A stretch of DNA of 6,059 nt from Methanosarcina sp. UBA402. Lineage in GTDB: Archaea > Halobacteriota > Methanosarcinia > Methanosarcinales > Methanosarcinaceae. Of the stretch, positions 1-5,024 are shown piece after piece. The stretch is from contig DADO01000059.1 in assembly GCA_002509325.1 (NCBI GenBank), positions 19,956 through 26,014 of the forward strand, written 5' to 3'. The notes under the pieces were generated by a model. That model was not told the origin of the DNA. It saw only the letters and a list, made by a program, of their open reading frames with translations, and searched no databases. Position numbers and translations under genes: made by a program. Within the stretch, counting starts at the first letter, position 1. Every line of letters begins with the position of its first letter.

Positions 1-180
1 GTGTCCATCCGTGGTTCTTTTATGGAAAAACCCATTGAACAGTGTTGATTTCAAAGTATAGTTTTGTTTCCATAATTTGGAATCGCTGCACTAGTTTATC
101 ATTTCTACAGTTGGTCAACTGCTTTAAATTAATAACTCACTTGCCTGCAAAGAAAACAAAATAGGTTTTTTGAATAGGTT
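1..180. other. AT-rich intergenic stretch with two short dyads, no gene supported
   Basis: No convincing coding region is seen on either strand here. Two short inverted repeats are visible: TTCCA-5-TGGAA at 68-82, and CAGTTG-GT-CAACTG at 108-121. A short direct repeat AATAGGTTT occurs at 160-168 and 174-182. The first 48 bases read open in frame 1 to a TGA at 46-48 (about 15 codons), too little to call a gene tail. The dyads could belong to regulation or termination of a gene left of the window, but nothing decides this. Confidence 0.4.
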
Positions 181-222
181 TGAGAGAAAATCTCTCAGAA
201 AAAATAAAAACGAAAAAACTGC
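181..222 (-). terminator. T-rich terminator with hairpin downstream of the small membrane protein gene
   Basis: Read on the minus strand, about 50 bases past the stop codon of the 275-523 gene, the sequence has runs of T6, T5 and T6 broken by single bases, followed by a perfect 7-bp stem (TGAGAGA at 181-187 against TCTCTCA at 191-197) with a 3-base loop. Archaeal RNA polymerase terminates on oligo-U stretches, with or without a hairpin, so the T-tract is the stronger evidence. The order here, T-tract before stem, differs from a bacterial intrinsic terminator. Confidence 0.5.
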
Positions 223-274
223 TGATTTCTACAAAAAGGGATAAAAGGTAGACAATACTCTGGAAAAGCTGCAA

Positions 275-523
275 TCAGATAATCTCTCCAACCTTGAAAA
301 CAACGATTGCTGCAAAGCTTAAAAGCAAAGGAATAACTGCTATATTAAAAGAGTTATTGAGATATTCATTCCATTTATCAGAAGCTGAAAGAACTTCTTT
401 TATAGAGAGGAGAGCTATAAGCCCTACGGTTATTGTAGCCCCGTACTGAGGAAGTCCAGGGGTTGTAATCATCGAAATTGCACTAGAAGAAATAATGTTA
501 GCTGAGATACTGCTTAGTAACAT
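275..523 (-). CDS. small hypothetical membrane protein (82 aa)
   Basis: I do not recognise a named family. The product is 82 residues and strongly hydrophobic. It has an apolar, serine-rich N-terminus (residues 1-20), a probable membrane segment around 28-42, a polar linker with charged and aromatic residues (SDKWNEYLNN, about 48-58), and a second membrane segment around 60-77 ending near K77. This suggests a two-pass protein of the cytoplasmic membrane. The start is the ATG at 523. The frame upstream is open for 16 codons without another usable start, then meets TAG, so the start is fairly safe. The ribosome binding site is weak (AGAAGG-like). A candidate TATA box inside an inverted repeat lies about 130 bp upstream, and a T-rich terminator follows the stop. 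It appears to be a monocistronic unit. No function should be inferred beyond membrane location. Confidence 0.6.
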   Translation of the reverse strand: MLLSSISANIISSSAISMITTPGLPQYGATITVGLIALLSIKEVLSASDKWNEYLNNSFNIAVIPLLLSFAAIVVFKVGEII

Positions 524-634
524 AGTAACGCCTTCTACCGATAAAATCCCTTTTCTGAATAATAGAAATGCCTACTTGCAAGTATTGTAAAGCCTTGAAA
601 TAATGTTATATCATTGAAATTTTGTTCTATTAGT

Positions 635-666
635 AAGATAACATTATAGTATAAAAAAGTTATCTT
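635..666 (-). promoter_or_regulatory. candidate TATA box enclosed by an 8-bp inverted repeat (possible operator)
   Basis: AAGATAAC (635-642) and GTTATCTT (659-666) are exact reverse complements separated by 16 bases. The spacer contains TATAAAAAA at 650-658, which on the minus strand reads TTTTTTATA, a good archaeal TATA box. Transcription would start near 625 and run leftward through a leader of about 100 bases to the ATG at 523. A dyad that brackets a TATA box is a common arrangement for a dimeric repressor that blocks TBP/TFB. This is inference; the dyad is AT-rich and could also be chance. Confidence 0.4.
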
Positions 667-742
667 TAAAATTCAAATTTCCGAGAGAAGTGATATATTT
701 ACAAAGTTTCTGATTAATTAATAGATTAGTCGATTTTGAAAT

Positions 743-937
743 TCAGTGCCTATATGGCATGGGTTTACATATAATTAATATTAGGGGATCTTTAGCTCTG
801 AAACGAGATGAAAAAGCTATTAGCAATTTGCTGGCAGCTAAAAAGAGGTTTAAAAAGAATAACTGTAAAATTAGTATAACTAAAATTAACACAACTGTTC
901 CGGTGACGTAAAATTTCATAGGAAGCACATTCTTCAC
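743..937 (-). CDS. doubtful 64-codon hydrophobic ORF downstream of iorB
   Basis: The frame opens with GTG at 937, only 23 bases after the iorB stop, with an alternative ATG at 919 (codon 7). Residues about 10-43 are almost entirely hydrophobic and could form one membrane helix. The C-terminal third (FRAKDPLILIICKPMPYRH) looks like untended sequence. Neither start has a Shine-Dalgarno sequence. The stretch is AT-rich with T-runs that are more typical of a 3' untranslated region. AT-rich DNA read in frame easily yields Leu/Ile/Phe-rich peptides, so this is more likely a spurious ORF than a gene. Confidence 0.2.
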   Translation of the reverse strand: MKNVLPMKFYVTGTVVLILVILILQLFFLNLFLAASKLLIAFSSRFRAKDPLILIICKPMPYRH

Positions 938-938
938 T

Positions 939-960
939 TCAAGAAGTAAAAGGAAAGGTT
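939..960 (-). terminator. pyrimidine-rich tract directly after iorB, possible terminator
   Basis: Immediately after the iorB stop the minus strand reads AACCTTTCCTTTTACTTCTT, an almost pure pyrimidine run of the kind at which archaeal polymerase releases. No stem is associated, and the longest T-run is only four. Further T5 runs follow around 843-870, so release may be spread over the region. Confidence 0.3.
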
Positions 961-1560
961 TTAGCTTTCCTCTACTTTTTGCCTTCCCATCTCAAAAGCC
1001 CTGAGGTTCACTTCAATTGTTTTCTGCGGCACAAGGGCTTTAACGCTTTCAAGCAGGATTTCTTTCGGAATCGGCAGATAACCTGAGACTGCGCCTACCA
1101 TCACGACATTCATTGCAAGCCTGTTCCCGGCTTCAAACGCCAGTTCATTGGCATTCAAGGCTTTGACTATGTATTTTTCAGAAAGGGCATCAAGAATATC
1201 CGAAACCTCAGGATATTTCGCAAGGCCTGAGGTAACAGTTACAGGAACTACGGGCTGCGTGTTTACTATAATAATTCCTCCGTCCTTCAGGAAATCCAGG
1301 TACCTGATCGCCTCCATCGGCTCAAGGGCAAGCATGAGATCCGCACCTTTTTTCGGGATCATGGACCCGTAATTTCCCCCGATCCGGATATGGTTTACAA
1401 CCGAGCCTCCGCGCTGGGCCATGCCGTGGGTTTCCGCGGCCTGGACTGGCAGCCCTGTCTCAACTGCGGCTTTTCCGATAATATCCGAGGCAAGGATCGC
1501 ACCCTGTCCTCCTACTCCCGTAATAAGGAGGTCGAACTTCTTTTGCTCAGCCTGGCTCAT
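961..1560 (-). CDS. iorB: indolepyruvate:ferredoxin oxidoreductase, beta subunit
   Basis: This is the small subunit of the enzyme that oxidatively decarboxylates indolepyruvate and other aryl-2-oxoacids to the acyl-CoA, passing electrons to ferredoxin; in methanogens the reverse reaction can make aromatic amino acids from aryl acids. The 199-residue length is normal for IorB. It is a single domain of the pyruvate:ferredoxin oxidoreductase gamma type (residues about 10-190). It shows the glycine loop GVGGQG at 15-20 and the family signature ETHGMAQRGGSV at 43-54. The C-terminal part (NRLAMNVVMVGAVSGYLPIP, about 146-165) also matches the fold. No cysteine clusters or membrane segments are seen, so it is a cytoplasmic partner of IorA. 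The ATG overlaps the iorA stop as ATGA, with a strong ribosome binding site inside the iorA end, pointing to coupled translation and equal dosage. Confidence 0.95.
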   Translation of the reverse strand: MSQAEQKKFDLLITGVGGQGAILASDIIGKAAVETGLPVQAAETHGMAQRGGSVVNHIRIGGNYGSMIPKKGADLMLALEPMEAIRYLDFLKDGGIIIVNTQPVVPVTVTSGLAKYPEVSDILDALSEKYIVKALNANELAFEAGNRLAMNVVMVGAVSGYLPIPKEILLESVKALVPQKTIEVNLRAFEMGRQKVEES

Positions 1561-3359
1561 CTCTTCACCTCCTGGATAGCTTCAAATTTGCAGATCTGGG
1601 CACAGACCCCGCACCCGCTGCAAAGAGCCGTAATCACGGCACATTTGTTTTCCTCGTCAAACTCAATTGCAGGGCAGCCGAACTTCAAACACTGTTTGCA
1701 GCCTTCGCACTTTTCAGGGTCAATAACATACGGAACCCTGCGTATGCCTGCCCTTTTCCCAGAAATCACGCAGGGCTGCCTGGCAATAACCACAGCTACG
1801 CCTTCAAATTCCTTTGCTGCCTTAAAAGCTTCCTGGGTCTCTTCAAGCCGGTACGGATCGACAACGGATACGGATCCAGCCCCCATTGCTTTGCAGAGCT
1901 CGGCAAGTGAGACCTGTACGGTTGGCTCTCCAGTTGCCGTAAACCCTACGCCCGGGTTTGGCTGGTGCCCGGTCATGGCTGTAATCCGGTTGTCCAGGAT
2001 GGTAACCGTGATATTTGCTTTATTGAAAATCGCATTCAGGAGCGAGTTCATGCCCGTATGGAAAAAGGTCGAGTCCCCTATAGAACAGCAGATAGGGCGT
2101 TTTTCTCCTGCATGGTAAAGCCCTGAGGCAATGCTGATACTTGAACCCATGCAAAGCGTTGTCTCAACAGTCCCGCTCTGAATCCCGAGGGTATAACAGC
2201 CGATGTCGCTTGGGTAAATCGCTTCCTTTCCAAAGACCTTTTTCATGGAGTAAAAGGTTGCCCTGTGGGAGCAGCCTGCACAGAGAGCAGGCGGACGAGG
2301 AGCAAGCTCAAGAGCCGTGCCTGGAGGTTCGGGTTCCATTTCAAGGTCAAAGGTTTTCTTAAGAGTCTCAAGGAAGGCACTTACGTCCAGTTCCCCTTCC
2401 CTTGACACAAAACCGTTAGCTTTCCCGAGCACTGAAACCTCAAGCCCGGTTTCCTGTGCAATCATCTTTACCTGTTCTTCCACTACAGGCTCAAGTTCCT
2501 CAAACACAAGCACGGTATCCACGGTTTCAAGCAGCTCAAGAATCAGCTTTCTCGGAACCGGGTAAGCTCCTATTTTAAGGAAAGAAGCTTCAAGTCCAAG
2601 CTCCACAAGCGCCTCTTTTGCATACACTGCAGCAATGCCTGCGCCTATTATCCCTAATTTTGCATCGGGTTTCAGCTCAAGGGAGTTCCAGGGAGATTCC
2701 GCAAGGGCGTCCTCAATTGGCTGCTGGATAGAGAGAAGATGGGTATGGCGTGAGCGGGCATTCTTTGGAAGCATGACCCAGCGGTCCAGAAGTTTTTCAA
2801 AATGCGGAGCAGGTTTTTCTACAGGGATCTCTCCGAGTTCGATATCCGACTTCCCGTGAGAAATTCGAGTCGTGGGCCTGAAGATTACAGGGACTTCGAA
2901 TTTTTCGGAAAACTCGAAAGCATAGGGCAGCATATCCTTGGCTTCCTGGGGGGTAGAGGGATCAAAACAGGGCACAAGGGCAAACTGGGCATAGCGCCGC
3001 GTATCCTGCTCATTCTGGGAGGAGTGGCACGACGGGTCATCGGCAACGATTGCAATCAGTCCGCCTTTCGTCCCTGCATATGCAAGAGTCATAAAGGGGT
3101 CGGCTGCAACATTTAGCCCGACATGTTTCATTGTTACTGCAGAACGGGCACCTGCCCAGGCAGCTCCGACTGCGACTTCCATTGCAACCTTTTCGTTAAC
3201 TGACCATTCTATATGGTAATCCCGGTCTTCCCGGCCTGCAAGCGTATCTATAATCTCCGAAGACGGAGTTCCGGGATAGCCTGCAATAACCTGCACACCG
3301 CCTTCAAGAAGCCCACGGGCGATTGCCACGTTTCCGAGCATGTACTCACGCATTGTCAT
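1557..3359 (-). CDS. iorA: indolepyruvate:ferredoxin oxidoreductase, alpha subunit (TPP and 2x[4Fe-4S])
   Basis: This is the catalytic subunit that pairs with IorB to convert aryl-2-oxoacids plus CoA to aryl-acetyl-CoA, CO2 and reduced ferredoxin in the cytoplasm. In 605-residue numbering from the GTG at 3374, the N-terminal pyrimidine-binding domain spans about 15-180 (GYPGTPSSE 32-40, NEKVAMEVAVGAA 60-72). A middle domain spans about 235-345. The TPP pyrophosphate domain spans about 360-535, with CAGCSHR 365-371, the metal/TPP motif GDS 433-435 to DN 461-462, and TGHQP 468-472. A C-terminal 2x[4Fe-4S] ferredoxin has C556/C559/C562/C567 and C585/C588/C591/C595. The length is typical of IorA. 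I prefer the ATG at 3359 (600 residues) over the GTG at 3374, because GGAG at 3369-3372 sits nine bases before it and would otherwise lie inside the coding region. The gene is followed directly by iorB with a four-base overlap. The second cysteine motif ends in CK rather than the usual CP. Confidence 0.95.
   Translation of the reverse strand: MTMREYMLGNVAIARGLLEGGVQVIAGYPGTPSSEIIDTLAGREDRDYHIEWSVNEKVAMEVAVGAAWAGARSAVTMKHVGLNVAADPFMTLAYAGTKGGLIAIVADDPSCHSSQNEQDTRRYAQFALVPCFDPSTPQEAKDMLPYAFEFSEKFEVPVIFRPTTRISHGKSDIELGEIPVEKPAPHFEKLLDRWVMLPKNARSRHTHLLSIQQPIEDALAESPWNSLELKPDAKLGIIGAGIAAVYAKEALVELGLEASFLKIGAYPVPRKLILELLETVDTVLVFEELEPVVEEQVKMIAQETGLEVSVLGKANGFVSREGELDVSAFLETLKKTFDLEMEPEPPGTALELAPRPPALCAGCSHRATFYSMKKVFGKEAIYPSDIGCYTLGIQSGTVETTLCMGSSISIASGLYHAGEKRPICCSIGDSTFFHTGMNSLLNAIFNKANITVTILDNRITAMTGHQPNPGVGFTATGEPTVQVSLAELCKAMGAGSVSVVDPYRLEETQEAFKAAKEFEGVAVVIARQPCVISGKRAGIRRVPYVIDPEKCEGCKQCLKFGCPAIEFDEENKCAVITALCSGCGVCAQICKFEAIQEVKR
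1565..1572 (-). promoter_or_regulatory. strong Shine-Dalgarno of iorB
   Basis: The minus strand reads GGAGGTGA, then four bases, then the iorB ATG at 1560. This is close to the full complement of the archaeal 16S rRNA 3' end. It lies within the last codons of iorA, which supports both the iorB start and translational coupling. Confidence 0.85.
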
Positions 3360-3368
3360 AACTATTGT

Positions 3369-3372
3369 CTCC
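3369..3372 (-). promoter_or_regulatory. ribosome binding site that favours the 3359 start of iorA
   Basis: GGAG on the minus strand lies nine bases upstream of the ATG at 3359. The longest frame opens with GTG at 3374, which would overlap this site and itself has no upstream purine motif (the preceding bases are TTTAAAT). A further ATG at 3353 is 15 bases from the site and less likely. Confidence 0.65.
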
Positions 3373-3412
3373 ACATTTAAACAGGAAAAATACCGCTAGG
3401 ATAACAGATTGA

Positions 3413-3421
3413 ATATTTTTT
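3413..3421 (-). promoter_or_regulatory. candidate TATA box for the iorAB operon
   Basis: On the minus strand the sequence AAAAAATATT lies about 55 bases upstream of the iorA ATG. It would place the transcript start near 3388 and a leader of about 30 bases. A second AT-rich box (ATAAAAATAATT, about 3440-3451) and another farther upstream (GTATATTATT, about 3557-3566) are alternatives, so the assignment is tentative. Confidence 0.35.
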
Positions 3422-3654
3422 AATCTGCATCAACAAAGGTAATTATTTTTATCTATTAGCGCCAGCAAATTTGGAACTCTATAAGGACAGCTTAGTAAGC
3501 CAGATCTGCTGCCCGAAACAAGGTAAAACTTTTTCATTATTTAAATAACACGATCAATAATATACTTTCGGATAAGTGCCCTGGAGTTTTTCTCCTGCAC
3601 GGCCAGTTAACACGCAGCGAAAAATGAGAAACAATCGAAGTTCATACCTTTTGA
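3422..3654. other. intergenic stretch between iorA promoter and cooC terminator, with one imperfect hairpin
   Basis: No gene is supported here. An imperfect hairpin spans 3576-3600: GTGC (3576-3579) pairs with GCAC (3597-3600), and inside it GGAG (3583-3586) pairs with CTCC (3592-3595) around a T5 loop, with a 3-by-1 internal bulge. CAGATCTG at 3501-3508 is an 8-base palindrome. If iorA is also transcribed from a distal promoter, the hairpin would lie in or near its leader. No riboswitch class or tRNA could be recognised. Confidence 0.4.
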
Positions 3655-3710
3655 CAAAAACAAAAGCAGAGTTAAAGAAAAGGGAGGAGCGAAACCAAAA
3701 TAATTCGCTC
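3655..3710 (-). terminator. hairpin plus U-rich tail terminator of the cooC-like gene
   Basis: About 30 bases past the stop codon, the minus strand has a perfect 7-bp stem, GAGCGAA (complement of 3704-3710) against TTCGCTC (complement of 3687-3693), with a 10-base loop. It is followed by a pyrimidine-rich tail with runs of T4 and T5 down to 3655. This separates cooC from iorA, so the two are probably not one operon. Confidence 0.6.
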
Positions 3711-3739
3711 ACTGTCCGGCTCATGAATAAATTCAGTAA

Positions 3740-4534
3740 TTAATAATTCAATTCTCTCAGAAACTCTGCAAGCTTTTTGATTTCATCCAGCTCGAAATCA
3801 AGTTCTTCGCCTTTAAGGGACGCTTTAAAAATTTCTCGTTTTGCCGGAATTTCAGCCACAACCTTCAAACCATTCACAGCATCCAGCATTTCTTCCCTGA
3901 TATCCGGCTCAACCCTGTTAAGTACAAAATAGACCTTACACCCACACTGGACACCAAATTCTCCAAACTTCTTTGAAAGCTTGAGGGACTCGTAAGAAGG
4001 GTCGACAACTACAAGAATGAGGTCAAAAACCTTATCAACTCCGCGTCCGAAGTGTTCAGTACCGGCTTCGGTGTCCACGATTACTACATCATCTTTTCCC
4101 AGGTCAAGGTTTTCAAGAAACTCCCTGGTCAGGACTCCCATAGGGCAGGCACAGCCCTCCCCGAAATCATGGATCTTGCCAACAGCCATCAACCTGAGAT
4201 TTTCCTTTTCTTCCACAAATTCCGGAGGAAGGTCAGAAAACCCCCATTTTTTCTTAAAAAATCGAGACTGCTGCTGGATGGATGAACCCATCAGAGTCAG
4301 CCCACCAGGAGAAGTGGTTTTCGGAGCCCTCTGCTTTTCTCTAAAGCCTTTCTTTCCCCCAAAATATTCCATAAGATCCCGTGGAGCTGCCATCCCTAAC
4401 TGGCTGTGCAGCCCGTAATTTGACTCGTCAATGTCAAGTACAAGTACATTTTTCGTTTTTGCCATTTCCTTTGCCAGAAGAGCCGAAATCGTACTTTTTC
4501 CGCTTCCTCCTTTCCCGCAAACTGCTATTCTCAT
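3740..4534 (-). CDS. cooC: CooC-type carbon monoxide dehydrogenase maturation ATPase
   Basis: This is a P-loop ATPase of the MinD/NifH (SIMIBI) class. CooC proteins use ATP to help place nickel in the active site of carbon monoxide dehydrogenase, here presumably the CODH/acetyl-CoA synthase of a methanogen. The 264-residue length fits. The deviant Walker A motif GKGGSGKST is at 7-15, LDIDESN at 33-39, and the metal-binding CxC in GEGCACPMG at 125-133 (C128, C130). The Walker B/switch region VIVDTEAGTEHFGRG is at 151-165 (D154), and the base-recognition NR is at 206-207. The MAVGKIHDFGEGCACPMG region is what separates CooC from MinD and ParA relatives. A second CxC (C197, C199) is also present. 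The ATG at 4534 has AGGTGA seven bases upstream. The gene stands alone with its own promoter and terminator; no cdh genes are in the window, so its exact client is unknown. It could be one of several CooC paralogues. Confidence 0.85.
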   Translation of the reverse strand: MRIAVCGKGGSGKSTISALLAKEMAKTKNVLVLDIDESNYGLHSQLGMAAPRDLMEYFGGKKGFREKQRAPKTTSPGGLTLMGSSIQQQSRFFKKKWGFSDLPPEFVEEKENLRLMAVGKIHDFGEGCACPMGVLTREFLENLDLGKDDVVIVDTEAGTEHFGRGVDKVFDLILVVVDPSYESLKLSKKFGEFGVQCGCKVYFVLNRVEPDIREEMLDAVNGLKVVAEIPAKREIFKASLKGEELDFELDEIKKLAEFLRELNY

Positions 4535-4541
4535 ATCCGGT

Positions 4542-4547
4542 TCACCT
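4542..4547 (-). promoter_or_regulatory. Shine-Dalgarno of cooC
   Basis: AGGTGA on the minus strand, seven bases before the ATG at 4534. It confirms the start, which also places the P-loop at the normal distance from the N-terminus. Confidence 0.75.
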
Positions 4548-4613
4548 ATCCCAGTAATTTATTCTGCTAAATTAAAAACACTTCCTTTAAACATTTTCTC
4601 GCCTAAATGGTCG

Positions 4614-4621
4614 TATAAAAA
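4614..4621 (-). promoter_or_regulatory. candidate TATA box of cooC
   Basis: The minus strand reads TTTTTATA here, about 80 bases upstream of the cooC ATG. A start near 4590 would give a leader of about 55 bases. The purine-poor flank (CTCTTTC) does not show an obvious BRE, so this rests on the TATA match and position. Confidence 0.45.
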
Positions 4622-4631
4622 GAAAGAGAAA

Positions 4632-4669
4632 AGCCTGTTAGAAAAAGAGATTATCCTTGCATACAGGCT
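4632..4669. repeat. 7-bp inverted repeat with 24-base spacer
   Basis: AGCCTGT at 4632-4638 is the exact reverse complement of ACAGGCT at 4663-4669. It sits between the cooC TATA box and the 26-bp tandem repeats. It could be a regulator site upstream of cooC or a weak stem; the arms are short and the loop is long. Confidence 0.35.
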
Positions 4670-4670
4670 C

Positions 4671-4748
4671 AATGATGTAACACTGCCTCAAGATAGAATG
4701 ACGTAACCCTGCCTCAAGATAAAATGATATAACCCTGCCTCAAGATAG
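4671..4748. repeat. three tandem 26-bp repeats upstream of cooC and the kinase
   Basis: Three directly adjacent units at 4671-4696, 4697-4722 and 4723-4748 have an exact 26-base period. Each starts AATGA and carries the invariant core CTGCCTCAAGATA at unit positions 13-25. They differ only at unit positions 6, 7, 12 and 26. There are no variable spacers, so this is not a CRISPR array. All units lie in the divergent space between cooC and the kinase. They may be a binding array for a regulator, or a minisatellite. An inverted copy of the octamer core lies at 4952-4959. Confidence 0.85.
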
Positions 4749-4757
4749 GGGTTTTCC

Positions 4758-4778
4758 TCTTCAGCTTGTAGCCGAAGA
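4758..4778 (-). repeat. 8-bp hairpin just past the tandem repeats
   Basis: On the minus strand TCTTCGGC pairs with GCTGAAGA around a 5-base loop TACAA, with one G-U pair. It is better paired on the minus strand than on the plus strand, where the same position becomes an A-C mismatch. No T-tract follows on the minus strand, so it is unlikely to be a terminator. Confidence 0.35.
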
Positions 4779-4937
4779 CAATACACGATGATATATACGG
4801 CTGGTATCAGCGGGCCTGAGCTTAAAAGAGAGGACTTAGCTCCTTACAGTAAACACCAATAACAATATAATATATCCAAACATAGTATACCGTTGCCAGT
4901 ATTGCAGAATCAAAACGTAAAACTGGGAGCTGCTTTG
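4779..4937. other. AT-rich leader region of the kinase, no gene supported
   Basis: Reading frames here are short and overlap stops; no coding signal is seen. Possible TATA-like words on the plus strand are ATATATAC at 4791-4798 and ATATAATATAT at 4865-4875. Either could start a long kinase leader, but neither is clearly better than the nearer candidate at 4962-4969. Confidence 0.35.
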
Positions 4938-4960
4938 TTGCAAAATTAATTTTGAGGCAA
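4938..4960. promoter_or_regulatory. nested palindrome upstream of the kinase
   Basis: CAAAATTAATTTTG at 4941-4954 is a perfect 14-base palindrome, and TTGC (4938-4941) and GCAA (4957-4960) form a slightly offset outer dyad. The right half contains TTGAGGCA (4952-4959), the reverse complement of the TGCCTCAA core of the tandem repeats. Its place just upstream of a TATA-like word makes it an operator candidate for the kinase. Confidence 0.4.
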
Positions 4961-4961
4961 G

Positions 4962-4969
4962 AGTATACT
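4962..4969 (+). promoter_or_regulatory. candidate TATA element of the kinase
   Basis: AGTATACT is a perfect 8-base palindrome about 60 bases upstream of the kinase start, predicting a transcript start near 4990 and a 35-base leader. AGTATAC also occurs at 4884-4890. The match to an archaeal TATA box is weak. Confidence 0.25.
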
Positions 4970-5011
4970 TTGGGGAAAAACATACAACTGTGGGAATATT
5001 TCTGGAAAAGT

Positions 5012-5017
5012 GGGGGT
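5012..5017 (+). promoter_or_regulatory. ribosome binding site supporting the GTG start of the kinase
   Basis: GGGGGT, a one-mismatch version of GGAGGT, lies seven bases upstream of the GTG at 5025. The in-frame codon directly before the GTG is a TAG stop (5022-5024), so the protein cannot start earlier. The nearby ATG at 5038 is out of frame. Confidence 0.6.
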
Positions 5018-5024
5018 AACTTAG

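Noticed and set aside
1..48. C-terminal end of a gene entering from the left
   Set aside because: About 15 open codons to a TGA are within chance, and the residues match nothing recognisable.
1390..2118. 242-residue plus-strand ORF opposite iorA/iorB
   Set aside because: It is the antisense of well-identified ior coding sequence, has low-complexity serine-rich translation and no domain.
3430..3537. 35-codon leader peptide upstream of iorA on the minus strand
   Set aside because: An ATG-to-TGA frame exists, but it has no Shine-Dalgarno, no run of tryptophan, tyrosine or phenylalanine codons, and no terminator/antiterminator pair.
961..4534. Single iorB-iorA-cooC operon
   Set aside because: The genes are on the same strand, but a 365-bp gap with a hairpin/U-tract terminator and a separate promoter region lies between cooC and iorA.
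4671..4748. CRISPR array
   Set aside because: Units are directly adjacent with a strict 26-base period and no variable spacers; no cas genes are in the window.
4785..4820. C/D box guide RNA between cooC and the kinase
   Set aside because: A GATGATA word and a CTGA word occur, but the C box has mismatches to RTGATGA and no internal C'/D' pair is seen.
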